Shown piece after piece: positions 42,901-46,484 of a stretch of DNA of 64,000 bases; position 1 is the first letter of the stretch; every line of letters starts with the position of its first letter. The notes beneath the pieces were generated by a model, which had not been told where the DNA came from, made no database searches, and worked only from the letters and a program-made list of their open reading frames with translations. Location: positions 2,515,001-2,579,000 of the forward strand of contig NC_088299.1 in the NCBI RefSeq assembly GCF_032854445.1, in the 5' to 3' direction. Both the position numbers and the translations under genes were made by a program. This DNA is from Liolophura sinensis (Eukaryota > Mollusca > Polyplacophora > Chitonida > Chitonidae).

Positions 42901-45567
42901 AGCTCAGTTGCTGATGGTACAGAACACTCTGGTACTTTACATCCTCACCCAGCTGGGCTGAATCCCAGGCTAACAGGTGAGCTTACAGCTGTAAGGGCTA
43001 ATTAACAGGTGATACAGGTGTAAGCTCAGTTACTGATGGTACAGAACACTCTGGTACTTCACATCCTCACACAACTGGCCTGAATCCTGGGCTAACAGGT
43101 GAGCTTAGAGCTGTAAGGGCTAATTAACAGATGACACAGGTGTAAGCTCAGTTGCTGATGGTACAGAACACTCTGGAACTTTACATCCTCACCCAGCTGG
43201 GCTGAATCCCCGGGCTAACAGGTGAGCTTAGAGCTGTAAGGGCTAATTAACAGGTGGTACAGGTGTAAGCTCAGTTGCTGATGGTACAGAACACTCTGGT
43301 ACTTTACATCCTCACCCAGCTGGGCTGAATCCCCAGGCTTACAGGTGAGCTTAGAGATGTAAGGGCTAATTAACAGGTGATACAGGTGTAAGCTCAGTTA
43401 CTGATGTTACAGAACACTCTGGTAATTTACAAGTACATCCTCACACGGCTACTCCATAAATAAATTGTAATAAGAATACTGGCAAACGGAATAATTTATC
43501 CCTCAAATATTTGACTCCTCTGCTTTATTAATGGAGGAACAACAGTGCCCGGTAAAAATCACTGACCTGGTCAGATCAAGTGGCCTTAAACATAAGAGTG
43601 TGCAGTCGACTTATTGTCACAAAGGCATCACAAACAATGAAAATGGGATGGAAGCTGGAAATTCACAGAATCACCTTGCATTTTGTGTGCCAATATTTTA
43701 AGCAAAATCCTGTTCCCATCTGTAAACATAAAAAGTTAACATACTGTATTTAACCTAAGATTTCATTCATGACTGAGCTTCTCACTTTGCCTGATTCTGA
43801 AAGTTCTGTTGATCTGTTCTGTTGATCTGTTCTGTTGAAATGTGGTTTCTGAACTGTGCTGTTTTGTCTATTAGGTCACACAACTTAGATTGTCGTTTGT
43901 CTATTAGGTCACACAACTTAGATTGTCATTTTATGGGCAGAGCAAATCATTCTTCAAAGTCAGTGGAGGGTATAAAAATAAAACTTGAAAATCATCTGAT
44001 ATGTGGAAAATTTGGACTTTCTCTGTAATTTTTCCTGTTGAAGGAATGAAAACATGATTTGATAGCCTGGAAAAAGCAGTAAAATCATATTAGAAAACAT
44101 CAAGAATGAACAAATATAAAAGGTGGATTTTCAGTTTTATTTTTATTCCATTTTCTGATTTTGTAGTGTCAGCTCAAGCGCAAAACACAAATTGAATTAA
44201 AAGCACCATTGTAAAAGTAGCATAGATTATTTAGCCTCAAATATATAAAGCCATTTTACTGTTGTTGTTGATGTTCAGAGTTGTGAACAGTGCCATGCCA
44301 GAGTTGTACAACCCACAGAAGAACATCTTGGACGGGGACCTGCTATGGAAGTTTACAAACTTGGGCGTGGGGGAGCAGAGTGAAATTGCTAAGAGGATCG
44401 GCACCACCAGTGAGCAGGTATACTTGGGGATTCACGTTCATGGCCTCCCTCCAGGGATGGCTAGTTTATAAACTTGTGCATTTATGATTGATTTATTTAT
44501 TTGATGGGGTGTTTACACAGTACTCAAGAATATTTCACAGATGCGATGGTGGCCAGCATTCTGGTGGGAGAAAACTGGGCAAAACCCTGCAGAAACATCT
44601 GCAGGTTGCTGCCAGAACTTCCCCATAAATGACCCAAGAGGTAACCAGCATGATTTGTTTATTTTTTTATTTGATTGGTGTTTTATGCCGTACACTAGAA
44701 TATTTCACTTATGTGGCGGCCAGCATTATGGTGAGAGGAAACCTGGCAGAGCCCGTGGGAAACTCAAAACCATCCACAGGTTGCTACCAGACCTTCCCAC
44801 TTATAGCCGGAGAGGAAGCCAGCATGAGCTGGACTTTCAGCGACCGCATTGGTGAGTGGCTCCTGGGTTAACCAGCATGAACTAGACTGACAGCAACTGC
44901 ATTGGTAAGAGGCTCTTTGGTCATTGTGCTGTGCTAGCACACTAACCAGTAGGCCCTGGACTCCACTGAATGTCTGTGAAGATGACCTACACTATGTGGA
45001 AGAAAATGGAATGTTTAAGATTTAAAAAATTCATAAAAAGAAAATAGAGCTAAAATAGTTTTGACATTTTATATTCAATTGTAACATTTTGTTAGGTGCT
45101 TTTAAAGAATAGGGTCTTTGACTGTTGATAAAGTCACATTATGACATAATAGCCCCACATGTACATATATGTGCATTATGTGAACTGTATGTGAACGTCC
45201 ATTTCTCAGTGAATGTCTTCATTTTGGCCAATCATATTGACCCAGTTTTCTGATGATAGCTGAAGGCAGCTGTTGTTTTAATTGTGCTGGTGTAACCTGT
45301 TTGATTTACCTGGAGCTTGACCATGCCTATCTAATTTTTGAAAACGTAACTAAATGAAGACAGAATACACCTCAGCAAGTCACTCAAGTCACTTTCATTT
45401 TTATCTCACAATATTATATTTTTAGCTACAGGTACATCTGTTTCAGATATCTGTAAGCCTGAGCATATAAAATATACCAAAAACCCAATGACCTCATTTG
45501 TCTTTGATGCTTGTTACAGATCCTGGATGACATGTTAGACATTGACCGCATGACAGCTCACTTCTGA
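1..45567 (+). CDS. CPSF1: CPSF1 (CPSF160), 5'-truncated, 34 exons
   Basis: This gene encodes the 160-kDa subunit of the nuclear cleavage and polyadenylation specificity factor. In the known complex it scaffolds WDR33, CPSF30 and FIP1, which recognise AAUAAA in pre-mRNA. Coding exons: 1-71, 1031-1174, 3096-3235, 3604-3714, 4164-4257, 5027-5114, 6358-6483, 6763-6808, 8073-8170, 8914-9069, 9939-10061, 11031-11147, 12842-12983, 13872-14047, 14770-14912, 16904-16996, 17735-17813, 18403-18481, 19304-19400, 20026-20259, 20690-20842, 21516-21632, 22489-22579, 27804-27888, 30025-30167, 30982-31050, 32279-32362, 33553-33729, 34507-34573, 36603-36650, 37430-37588, 42356-42485, 44279-44417, 45520-45567. 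The conceptual product is about 1288 residues, colinear with the human protein from about residue 160 to its C-terminal AHF. It covers most of the three beta-propellers and the whole C-terminal CPSF_A domain. Two one-base discrepancies (near 19395-19400 and 30077-30080) are described separately. The N-terminal ~160 residues lie upstream of the window. Confidence 0.97.
72..1030 (+). other. CPSF1 intron, no recognised content
   Basis: AT-rich intron with GT-AG ends. A T-run followed by about 13 G residues at 238-260 is the only low-complexity feature. I see no gene or repeat-family member. Confidence 0.8.
1031..1174 (+). CDS. CPSF1: CPSF1 coding exon
   Basis: Acceptor gcaattcag, donor GG|gtaagg. 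The exon contains [18 protein letters not shown] and [21 protein letters not shown] and FLHGYxEPTL are hallmark CPSF160 motifs of the first propeller. It joins in phase to both neighbours. Confidence 0.95.
1175..3095 (+). other. CPSF1 intron, no recognised content
   Basis: 1.9-kb AT-rich GT-AG intron. Short open frames on the minus strand (1442-1630 and 2715-2975) show no family resemblance and are taken as chance. Confidence 0.75.
3096..3235 (+). CDS. CPSF1: CPSF1 coding exon
   Basis: Acceptor tgttacag, donor GTGG|gtgagt. The exon encodes [19 protein letters not shown] and ends LAVPKPVG, which is near-identical in spirit to the human CPSF160 block. The last ~50 exon bases plus the donor are repeated twice more in the following intron. 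Confidence 0.95.
3182..3410 (+). repeat. Donor-junction tandem repeat, 3 copies of ~70 bp
   Basis: The 3' end of the exon ending at 3235, plus its donor and ~20 intron bases, is copied twice downstream. Donor-like GTGAGT motifs begin at 3236 (used), 3304 and 3377, each followed by gttgatactgag. Copies diverge by several substitutions; the third carries a short internal insertion (cctgtg). Confidence 0.9.
3441..3497 (-). mobile_element. SINE family A fragment (antisense 3' end)
   Basis: Contains the antisense tail and tail-proximal motif (atttatttgattggtgttttatgcc) of the main SINE. The body is missing. Confidence 0.6.
3604..3714 (+). CDS. CPSF1: CPSF1 coding exon
   Basis: Acceptor gtgttgcag, donor CTCA|gtaaga. 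The exon encodes [20 protein letters not shown], a conserved CPSF160 core block. Confidence 0.95.
3938..3968. repeat. (AT)n microsatellite
   Basis: About 13 consecutive AT dinucleotides in a CPSF1 intron. Confidence 0.95.
4164..4257 (+). CDS. CPSF1: CPSF1 coding exon
   Basis: Acceptor ctttcag, donor GAACT|gtgagt. The exon encodes [20 protein letters not shown] followed by LVLSLKGGE. The downstream intron contains an antisense SINE. Confidence 0.94.
4556..4828 (-). mobile_element. SINE family A, near full length, antisense
   Basis: tRNA-derived SINE read on the minus strand. The tRNA-like head has an A-box region (tggcttagttggtaagcgc) and a B-box region (gagctcaagtccagc). The conserved body is ccataatgctgg...gaatattcttgagtacggcg, and the tail is (aaat)n. 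It lies wholly in an intron. Confidence 0.9.
5027..5114 (+). CDS. CPSF1: CPSF1 coding exon
   Basis: Acceptor tgtgtgcag, donor ACATGT|gtaagt. The exon encodes [20 protein letters not shown], matching the human block DGMRSVRxFHFDKAAASVLTT. Confidence 0.95.
5231..5496 (+). mobile_element. SINE family A, sense
   Basis: Full-length but diverged: ggggcc head, B-box-like gagttcaagtccagcc, gtgaaatattcttgag core and an A-rich taaataaaa tail. Confidence 0.85.
6132..6262 (+). mobile_element. SINE family A, 3' half, sense
   Basis: Retains gtgggtttcccc-like, gtgaaatattcttgag and aaataaataaat tail segments. The tRNA-like head is missing, consistent with 5' truncation. Confidence 0.75.
6358..6483 (+). CDS. 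CPSF1: CPSF1 coding exon
   Basis: Acceptor gttttcag, donor CGACAG|gtgaga. The exon contains [20 protein letters not shown], an almost invariant CPSF160 signature, followed by a variable polar linker. Confidence 0.96.
6763..6808 (+). CDS. CPSF1: CPSF1 coding exon with basic cluster
   Basis: Short 46-base exon; acceptor ttttatag, donor ATGG|gtaaat. The product [15 protein letters not shown] matches the human EEPPSKKKR segment. The four lysines could serve as a nuclear-localisation patch, which is inference. Confidence 0.88.
6809..8072 (+). other. CPSF1 intron, no recognised repeat
   Basis: 1.26-kb GT-AG intron. The open frame running into the exon at 8073 begins inside it (7805), but the splice acceptor and homology place the exon start at 8073. 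Confidence 0.7.
8073..8170 (+). CDS. CPSF1: CPSF1 coding exon
   Basis: Acceptor tgccccccag, donor TTTGAG|gtgagt. The exon encodes [29 protein letters not shown] is the human counterpart. The open frame extends upstream to 7805, but that part is intron sequence. Confidence 0.94.
8914..9069 (+). CDS. CPSF1: CPSF1 coding exon
   Basis: Acceptor gtctctag, donor CTGCAG|gtgagc. The exon contains [20 protein letters not shown] and [12 protein letters not shown]. CDSxxNIGP and [10 protein letters not shown] are conserved across CPSF160. Confidence 0.96.
9362..9622 (+). mobile_element. SINE family A, full length, sense
   Basis: Complete head-to-tail copy: ggggcctctgtggctcagt at 5', gagttcaagtcaagc B box, gtacggcgtaaaacacc near the tail and an aaataaat end. 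Confidence 0.92.
9939..10061 (+). CDS. CPSF1: CPSF1 coding exon
   Basis: Acceptor atgttgtag, donor ACAGAG|gtaata. The exon encodes [20 protein letters not shown] and then an acidic variable stretch. It matches the human block [20 protein letters not shown]. Confidence 0.96.
10099..10352 (+). mobile_element. SINE family A, sense, small internal deletion
   Basis: Head ggggcctccctggcttatt lacks the stretch between A box and cctctcacc seen in full copies. The body and tail are intact. Confidence 0.88.
10400..10570 (+). repeat. Interspersed repeat family E copy
   Basis: Contains the recurring strings gtttggaaggtagggtgat and catttatttgcctc, shared with copies at 11200-11960, 13360-13450, 34095-34230 (antisense), 38400-39260 and 43740-43820. 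I cannot assign a transposon class. Confidence 0.6.
11031..11147 (+). CDS. CPSF1: CPSF1 coding exon
   Basis: Acceptor gtgtttcag, donor ACAATG|gtaagc. An acidic Q/E-rich linker is followed by [15 protein letters not shown], which corresponds to human HGFLILSREDSTM. A 29-bp minisatellite starts about 60 bp into the next intron. Confidence 0.94.
11205..11850 (+). repeat. 29-bp minisatellite, ~22 copies
   Basis: The unit includes ctgtcgtaggctctattc and atcttagaaag, with scattered point variants and a few truncated units. It sits inside a family E interspersed repeat: the head of that element precedes it and its ggtaaggtgatat segment follows. Confidence 0.93.
12337..12602 (+). mobile_element. SINE family A, sense
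   Basis: Full head with tggctcagttggttagtg, a slightly shortened central region, and a tail running into atcaatcaatcaa. Confidence 0.9.
12842..12983 (+). CDS. CPSF1: CPSF1 coding exon
   Basis: Acceptor tttgtgcag, donor GGAG|gtaaga. The exon encodes [20 protein letters not shown] and [15 protein letters not shown], highly conserved in CPSF160. Confidence 0.96.
13150..13340 (+). repeat. Diverged SINE-like 3' segment
   Basis: Shares ttgatttcttggctctcac and the following tggtcacaata-like words with 58030-58085. The gaaaaattcttgtgtatgg core resembles SINE tails. It is too diverged to classify. Confidence 0.4.
13360..13460 (+). repeat. Interspersed repeat family E fragment
   Basis: Carries gtttggagggtagggtgat and the tttatgacctctaaa stretch typical of the family. 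Confidence 0.5.
13872..14047 (+). CDS. CPSF1: CPSF1 coding exon
   Basis: Acceptor ggttacag, donor CCTCAG|gtttgt. The exon encodes [20 protein letters not shown] and [13 protein letters not shown]. It matches human [20 protein letters not shown]. Confidence 0.95.
14770..14912 (+). CDS. CPSF1: CPSF1 coding exon
   Basis: Acceptor attccttag, donor AGAAG|gtaagt. The exon encodes [20 protein letters not shown], then a variable linker ending HSFSLDR. The last ~32 bases and the donor recur four more times in the intron, so five candidate donors exist. Confidence 0.92.
14880..15245 (+). repeat. Donor-junction tandem repeat, 5 copies of 72-80 bp
   Basis: The last ~32 bases of the exon ending at 14912, its donor and ~35 intron bases are repeated. 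GTAAGT donors begin at 14913 (presumed used), 14985, 15057, 15135 and 15215. A G-run inside the unit has expanded to more than a dozen Gs in copies three and four, explaining the longer spacing. Confidence 0.93.
15655..16262 (+). repeat. 28-bp minisatellite, ~21 copies
   Basis: The unit is built from tatgggttgcttcc and tatactgccatgac, with gggttactgcc variants and shortened units. It lies in the intron after 14912. Confidence 0.93.
16312..16515 (+). mobile_element. SINE-like family C copy
   Basis: Shares gcactgagaggttagag, aggactggttgg, ataatgtgactgg and ggtgtcttc with copies at 18525 and 51495. The shared order indicates one dispersed family. Confidence 0.65.
16529..16669 (-). mobile_element. 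SINE family A, antisense, internally deleted
   Basis: The antisense tail (atttatttgtttagtatttt) and core are joined directly to the head-proximal ggaagcaagcattagctgg region. The 5' end is missing. Confidence 0.8.
16904..16996 (+). CDS. CPSF1: CPSF1 coding exon, acidic linker
   Basis: Acceptor catttgacag, donor AAAAG|gtactt. The exon encodes [20 protein letters not shown]. The DDEEEMLYGD motif anchors it to CPSF160. Confidence 0.94.
17280..17520 (+). repeat. ~18-bp minisatellite
   Basis: Degenerate repeats of tgaaatcagtgtgtacat with purine/pyrimidine alternation, in the intron before the exon at 17735. Confidence 0.88.
17581..17718 (+). mobile_element. SINE family A, truncated, abutting a splice acceptor
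   Basis: Head ggggcctccatggctcagt is intact, but the middle and the tail are lost. It ends gtcatataagttaaatatt, after which only about 16 bases (acttgttgtttag region) separate it from the exon at 17735. Confidence 0.87.
17735..17813 (+). CDS. CPSF1: CPSF1 coding exon
   Basis: Acceptor ttgttgtttag, donor TTTGAG|gtaaaa. The exon encodes [17 protein letters not shown], matching human THWCLLVRENGTMEIYQ. A truncated SINE ends only about 15 bases before the acceptor. Confidence 0.92.
18403..18481 (+). CDS. CPSF1: CPSF1 coding exon
   Basis: Acceptor ctcttatag, donor AGTG|gtcagt. The exon encodes [20 protein letters not shown] and KVLVDS. It matches human [26 protein letters not shown]. Confidence 0.93.
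18525..18735 (+). mobile_element. SINE-like family C copy
   Basis: Carries aggagtggttggctctgtg, tataatgtgactgggtgg, gtgtcttcggcatgat and ends cgccaatcaaataaataaa. The tail resembles family A, while the body matches 16312 and 51495. Confidence 0.7.
19304..19400 (+). CDS. CPSF1: CPSF1 coding exon, one base short at its 3' end
   Basis: The exon encodes [20 protein letters not shown] and SRPYL, matching human [22 protein letters not shown]. Start 19304 (tttgacag) preserves phase with the previous exon. The stronger-looking acceptor ending at 19289 would read straight into TGA. The donor TTGTG|gtaagg leaves two bases, whereas the next exon starts in phase 0. The family expects a second leucine codon here, so one base is apparently missing near 19395-19399. 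Confidence 0.82.
19715..19845 (+). repeat. Diverged SINE-like family D segment
   Basis: Words aaggtcaggaggttttgtc, gatacctggcgaaag and ttcctcctgccgtaaa resemble segments near 15400-15560 and 60360-60500. Relationship inferred by eye. Confidence 0.4.
20026..20259 (+). CDS. CPSF1: CPSF1 coding exon
   Basis: Acceptor catgttttag, donor TCAGGA|gtaagg. The exon encodes [20 protein letters not shown] and then a basic stretch [14 protein letters not shown]. That stretch occupies the place of the basic region annotated as a nuclear-localisation signal in human CPSF160. The exon ends [10 protein letters not shown]. Confidence 0.94.
20690..20842 (+). CDS. CPSF1: CPSF1 coding exon
   Basis: Acceptor tctccctcag, donor AAACAG|gtaccc. 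The exon encodes [40 protein letters not shown] and YFNKQ. All are conserved, and FHNVNCPxGFLYF is diagnostic. Confidence 0.97.
20953..21269. mobile_element. Two SINE family A pieces in inverted orientation
   Basis: A sense 5' half (20953-21061, head to gctggcttcctc) is fused directly to an antisense copy (21062-21269, tail first). The overlapping ~50 bases around gagttcaagtctagc and its complement can pair as a hairpin in the CPSF1 pre-mRNA. Confidence 0.87.
21516..21632 (+). CDS. CPSF1: CPSF1 coding exon
   Basis: Acceptor cacgcatag, donor AGTAAG|gtaagc. The exon encodes [20 protein letters not shown] and [19 protein letters not shown], which is near-identical to other animals. Confidence 0.97.
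22109..22360 (-). mobile_element. SINE family B, antisense
   Basis: Antisense tail (gagtgagtgactgagtgagt) followed by ggggtttaacgttgtactc and gtcatatgacgacgaatgaa. It matches the plus-strand copy at 37793 through its head region. Confidence 0.8.
22489..22579 (+). CDS. CPSF1: CPSF1 coding exon
   Basis: Acceptor ctgtttcag, donor GAAAG|gtgggt. The exon encodes [20 protein letters not shown] and [10 protein letters not shown]. It is followed by a 5.2-kb intron that is mostly minisatellite. Confidence 0.95.
22975..26325 (+). repeat. 45-bp minisatellite, ~74 copies, with higher-order structure
   Basis: The consensus unit runs acattacacacacatgtatg, tatacatgcactgg, atttctctgtg. The 45-base length is divisible by three and stop-free in several frames on both strands, producing spurious open frames up to 298 codons. 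Variants (ctctgtg or cgctgtg, atacatgcac or aaacatgcac, cttg at 23361, 23447, 24249, 24736 and 25538) mark a higher-order pattern. An 802-bp block starting at 23447 recurs from 24736. Confidence 0.97.
26500..27285 (+). repeat. 24-bp minisatellite, ~32 copies
   Basis: The unit is tcaagtgtatcatcaatg plus aaatag, with caagg, cattg and ttaatg variants. The length is a multiple of three, so frames stay open (minus-strand open frame of 390 codons, reading repeated DDTLDYF). No start context, splice structure or homology supports coding. Confidence 0.96.
27804..27888 (+). CDS. CPSF1: CPSF1 coding exon
   Basis: Acceptor gtttgcag, donor GCCAG|gtgatg. The exon encodes [20 protein letters not shown] and WELVPNA. 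It matches human [26 protein letters not shown] at the start of the CPSF_A domain. Confidence 0.95.
27922..28076 (-). mobile_element. SINE family A, antisense, 3' part
   Basis: Antisense tail-proximal tgattggagttttacgctg, gaatatttcacttatacg and a partial body ending near cttcccacatatgacag. Confidence 0.75.
28480..28610 (+). repeat. SINE family B-like 3' fragment
   Basis: Contains cgtcacatgactgaaagatt and gttaacgtgc followed by acacccaatcatacatac. This resembles the 3' end of the family B copy at 37793. Confidence 0.45.
29556..29761 (+). mobile_element. SINE family A, sense, lacking tail
   Basis: Head with an internal deletion (tcagcgtggcacaggagcc), intact B-box region and gcgaaatattcttgactac end. 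The A-rich tail is absent. Confidence 0.83.
30025..30167 (+). CDS. CPSF1: CPSF1 coding exon with an extra A
   Basis: Acceptor aaccaccag, donor GGAAGG|gtatgt. The first frame gives [19 protein letters not shown]. After the AAAA run at 30077-30080 that frame hits TGA, while the +1 frame continues [20 protein letters not shown] and ends QSRGR. One A fewer restores a continuous CPSF160 block (human [16 protein letters not shown]). Confidence 0.85.
30414..30538 (-). mobile_element. SINE family A, antisense, 3' fragment
   Basis: Antisense attggattggagttttacg, caagaatattatcac and cagcattacggtgg, truncated at the head side. Confidence 0.72.
30706..30946 (+). mobile_element. SINE family A, sense
   Basis: Starts ggtggttagcacgcaagc, with the first few head bases missing. 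Body and tail intact (gcgtaaaacaccaatcaaat). It ends 36 bases before the exon at 30982. Confidence 0.87.
30982..31050 (+). CDS. CPSF1: CPSF1 coding exon
   Basis: Acceptor tctttgtag, donor ATAAAG|gtaagt. The exon encodes [34 protein letters not shown] is an invariant CPSF160 motif. Confidence 0.97.
31051..32278 (+). other. CPSF1 intron, short tandem repeat near 3' end
   Basis: 1.2-kb intron without recognised SINEs. At 32203-32272 a 14-bp unit (tatgattatgtttg) is repeated about five times just upstream of the acceptor. Confidence 0.75.
32279..32362 (+). CDS. CPSF1: CPSF1 coding exon
   Basis: Acceptor tttgttgtag, donor CAGAAG|gttagt. The exon encodes [20 protein letters not shown] and LISAIGQK. 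It is preceded by a short 14-bp tandem repeat within the intron. Confidence 0.97.
33280..33515 (+). repeat. Interspersed repeat family F copy
   Basis: Shares aacctgaagttttacatac, gtaaattaccaaa and gaagtttagtattcat in the same order with 48940-49215. Origin unknown. Confidence 0.65.
33553..33729 (+). CDS. CPSF1: CPSF1 coding exon
   Basis: Acceptor ctgtgcag, donor AGCAGG|gtgagt. The exon encodes [40 protein letters not shown] and ends LSVVSR. An in-frame upstream donor-like GTAAGC lies at 33721, nine bases earlier; using it would drop VSR. Confidence 0.95.
34095..34235 (-). repeat. Interspersed repeat family E fragment, antisense
   Basis: Antisense versions of the family E words appear (agaggcaaatatt, catcatcctatcttccaaac). 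Confidence 0.45.
34507..34573 (+). CDS. CPSF1: CPSF1 coding exon
   Basis: Acceptor tttctgtcag, donor TTCTTG|gtgagt. The exon encodes [20 protein letters not shown] and FL, matching human [22 protein letters not shown]. Its last 53 bases and the donor are repeated as an 80-bp array. Confidence 0.95.
34521..34920 (+). repeat. Donor-junction tandem repeat, 5 copies of exactly 80 bp
   Basis: The last 53 bases of the exon ending 34573, its donor and 27 intron bases form a unit repeated at 34521, 34601, 34681, 34761 and 34841. GTGAGT donors lie at 34574, 34654, 34734, 34814 and 34894. Copies differ at only a few positions, so the expansion is young. The unit is not a multiple of three. Confidence 0.97.
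35330..36130 (+). repeat. 42-bp pyrimidine-rich minisatellite, ~19 copies
   Basis: The unit is built from ctcttcttggttttctcttt and gctcttcttgctttccattt. It is polypyrimidine on the plus strand. The length is a multiple of three, creating open frames of up to 257 codons plus K/E/S-rich frames on the minus strand. Confidence 0.95.
36603..36650 (+). CDS. CPSF1: CPSF1 coding exon
   Basis: Acceptor cttttcttttcag, donor CAGAAG|gtgagt. This 48-base exon encodes [16 protein letters not shown], which corresponds to human VSDRDRNLMVYMYLPE. Confidence 0.94.
36780..36804. repeat. poly(T) tract
   Basis: Run of about 25 T in a CPSF1 intron. Confidence 0.95.
36997..37230 (-). mobile_element. SINE family A, antisense, diverged
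   Basis: Recognisable by gaatatttcacttagatg, gaagccagcatgagcc and ctgggtcattgcttcgcgctgg. Diverged at the tail. Confidence 0.78.
37430..37588 (+). CDS. CPSF1: CPSF1 coding exon
   Basis: Acceptor aactttgtag, donor TTACG|gtaagt. The exon encodes [35 protein letters not shown] and KRHINYY. It matches the human block [25 protein letters not shown]. Confidence 0.95.
37793..38116 (+). mobile_element. SINE family B, full length, sense
   Basis: tRNA-like head (gatagcacagttggtagag, then ggttcgagagcggtagatcc), a long body, and 3' end catatgactgaaaaattgtt followed by (cact)n tail. Second distinct tRNA-derived SINE of the window. Confidence 0.85.
38400..39150 (+). repeat. 52-bp minisatellite, ~14 copies
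   Basis: The unit is gactaagttactcattttgc, ccgactctgagtttac and tattgatgttccagat. The array lies within a copy of interspersed family E: the family head gives the unit sequence, and the ggttttggaaggtcagatga segment follows the array. Confidence 0.94.
39645..39788 (+). mobile_element. SINE family A, 3' half, sense
   Basis: Begins ggtgggaagatctgccagc and runs through gtgaaatattcttgagtac to an aaataaataaata tail. Confidence 0.82.
40088..40192 (-). mobile_element. SINE family A, antisense, 3' fragment
   Basis: Tail first (atttatttatgtatttattt), then ttggtgttttatgcag, gaatatttcacttatacg and tggtgggaggaaacc. Confidence 0.82.
40263..40527 (-). mobile_element. SINE family A, antisense, near full length
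   Basis: Complete from tail (tttattttatttaattattt) to head (gctaaccaactgagccac), 70 bases after another antisense copy. Confidence 0.9.
41043..41080. repeat. poly(G) tract
   Basis: About 15 consecutive G residues in a CPSF1 intron, a G-quadruplex-capable run. Confidence 0.9.
41631..41890 (+). mobile_element. SINE family A, sense
   Basis: Begins gtggctcagttggttagc (first head bases lost) and is complete to a long (aaat)n tail. A small deletion lies near the middle (accacgatagtcatgg). Confidence 0.9.
41903..41975 (+). repeat. Short CCCCACATC-type repeat
   Basis: Several degenerate copies of tccccacatcattccccaca within 70 bases. Confidence 0.75.
42356..42485 (+). CDS. CPSF1: CPSF1 coding exon
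   Basis: Acceptor tgctttcag, donor TACAG|gtgagc. The exon encodes [20 protein letters not shown] and [31 protein letters not shown] and HAGLNPRAFR are diagnostic in human. The 3' half of the exon seeds a 123-bp repeat. Confidence 0.96.
42395..43455 (+). repeat. Donor-junction tandem repeat, ~8.5 copies of 122-123 bp
   Basis: The 3' half of the exon ending 42485, its donor and about 60 intron bases repeat downstream. GTGAGC donors begin at 42486 (used), 42609, 42732, 42855, 42977, 43099, 43222 and 43345. Each unit also carries a tacag acceptor-like motif about 56 bases before the donor, so each could behave as a pseudo-exon. Confidence 0.95.
43740..43935 (+). repeat. Family E head with short tandem duplications
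   Basis: Contains catgactgagcttctcac and ctgattctgaaagttctg of family E, then ctgttgatctgtt repeats and a 33-bp direct repeat (tctattaggtcacacaac) around 43865-43930. Confidence 0.6.
44279..44417 (+). CDS. CPSF1: CPSF1 coding exon
   Basis: Acceptor gatgttcag, donor GAGCAG|gtatac. The exon encodes [20 protein letters not shown] and [13 protein letters not shown]. It matches human NAVRNVLDGELLNRYLYLS and SELAKKIGTT. Confidence 0.96.
44488..44648 (-). mobile_element. SINE family A, antisense, truncated
   Basis: Tail and core (tactcaagaatatttcac) present. The element breaks near agaggtaaccagcatga, where a second antisense copy begins. Confidence 0.78.
44658..44960 (-). mobile_element. SINE family A, antisense, apparently inserted into the previous copy
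   Basis: Complete from tail (tatttttttatttgattgg) through ggcggccagcattatggtg to the head. It is followed at 44870 by accagcatgaactagactg, which continues the interrupted neighbour. This supports nested insertion. Confidence 0.8.
45520..45567 (+). CDS. CPSF1: CPSF1 terminal coding exon
   Basis: Acceptor cttgttacag. The exon encodes [15 protein letters not shown] followed by TGA at 45565-45567. The human protein also ends DRVTAHF, so the C-terminus is complete. Confidence 0.97.
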   Translation: MLDDMLDIDRMTAHF

Positions 45568-46190
45568 TTGGTCAAAGTTGGTCAGATTTGAATTTTTCCT
45601 GTCACAACGTCCTATTGGTGGAGCAGAGTTTACCAGCTGACCTAGATGTTGTCCAGATTCCCTGTGTAGACTCACTTTATGAGGCCATTTGGTGTCCAGG
45701 TTTCACCTTTTTGCGTTTATTTCTATCTGTTCCATGTTAAAAATGCTGAAAATAGGGAGTGCAAGTAACATAAATTTTCTAGCTACCCATCCACTTGGAC
45801 CAAGGGGACAGACAGTCCAAGTTGAATGTAAACCATATGGTCAGGATGAGGTCAGACAGTTCCAGTTGGTTTATAATAACCGTATGGATGACATCAAACC
45901 ACTGACTTGTGGAGCTACCTACCCTGACGAGAAACATCTCACCTTATTGCTGAATATCCAGATGCCACCTAACCGGACCCCATCTGCAAAGGAACATTGA
46001 AGATTACATTGGACATCTACATCATGTGGATCACTGTAAACTGACAGAATGCAGAAGTCTCGACTTCTTTGACATTGACTTCAACTAGACACATATTTGT
46101 GGTTCAGTTGAGATGTGGAAACATGAAACATGAGTACATTCTTCACTAGCATAGCGAAAATGTGTACAATAAACCTGTCGAGAATGGCTT
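45568..46190 (+). other. CPSF1: CPSF1 3'UTR
   Basis: Sequence between the CPSF1 stop and the presumed cleavage site. It contains a 103-codon open frame (45689-46000) in the sense direction that I cannot match to any family and treat as fortuitous. The 3' boundary is inferred from the AATAAA. Confidence 0.7.
46168..46173 (+). promoter_or_regulatory. AATAAA polyadenylation signal of CPSF1
   Basis: A canonical hexamer lies about 600 bases past the stop codon, with T/G-rich sequence beginning about 20 bases downstream. It is the first AATAAA after the stop that is not part of a SINE tail. The product of this gene is itself part of the complex that reads this signal. Confidence 0.7.
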
Positions 46191-46484
46191 CCCAGTTTAG
46201 GTTCTTTATGAATCATGTGAGAAAAAGAAGTAGTAACAGTCTGCGTAGTTGTTTATGTGGTACGACCTGCCTTGATTTGGAGTTCAATCGGATCCCCCTC
46301 TAGCTTTAATGAAGGTGAATGTCATTGTTGACCTTTGCCCAATATTGGAAATTCTTTTTTATTGGTGGTGGTGCTGCCCAGCATGAGATTTAATATAAAA
46401 ACTGCGGCTTCGAGGTGAGAAGAAACAAACCATGCGTCGTTGATATTCACAAGTATGTTGTGTGCTTTTATTCTGTTGTCGGAA

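Noticed and set aside
1-45567. CPSF1 as a pseudogene because of two frameshifts
   Set aside because: Thirty-four exons with intact GT-AG introns, all other phases consistent and conserved residues throughout argue for a functional gene with consensus errors or rare alleles.
45689-46000. 103-codon frame downstream of the CPSF1 stop
   Set aside because: It lies wholly between the stop codon and the AATAAA of CPSF1, has no recognisable domain, and its first third is AT-biased intron-like or UTR-like sequence.
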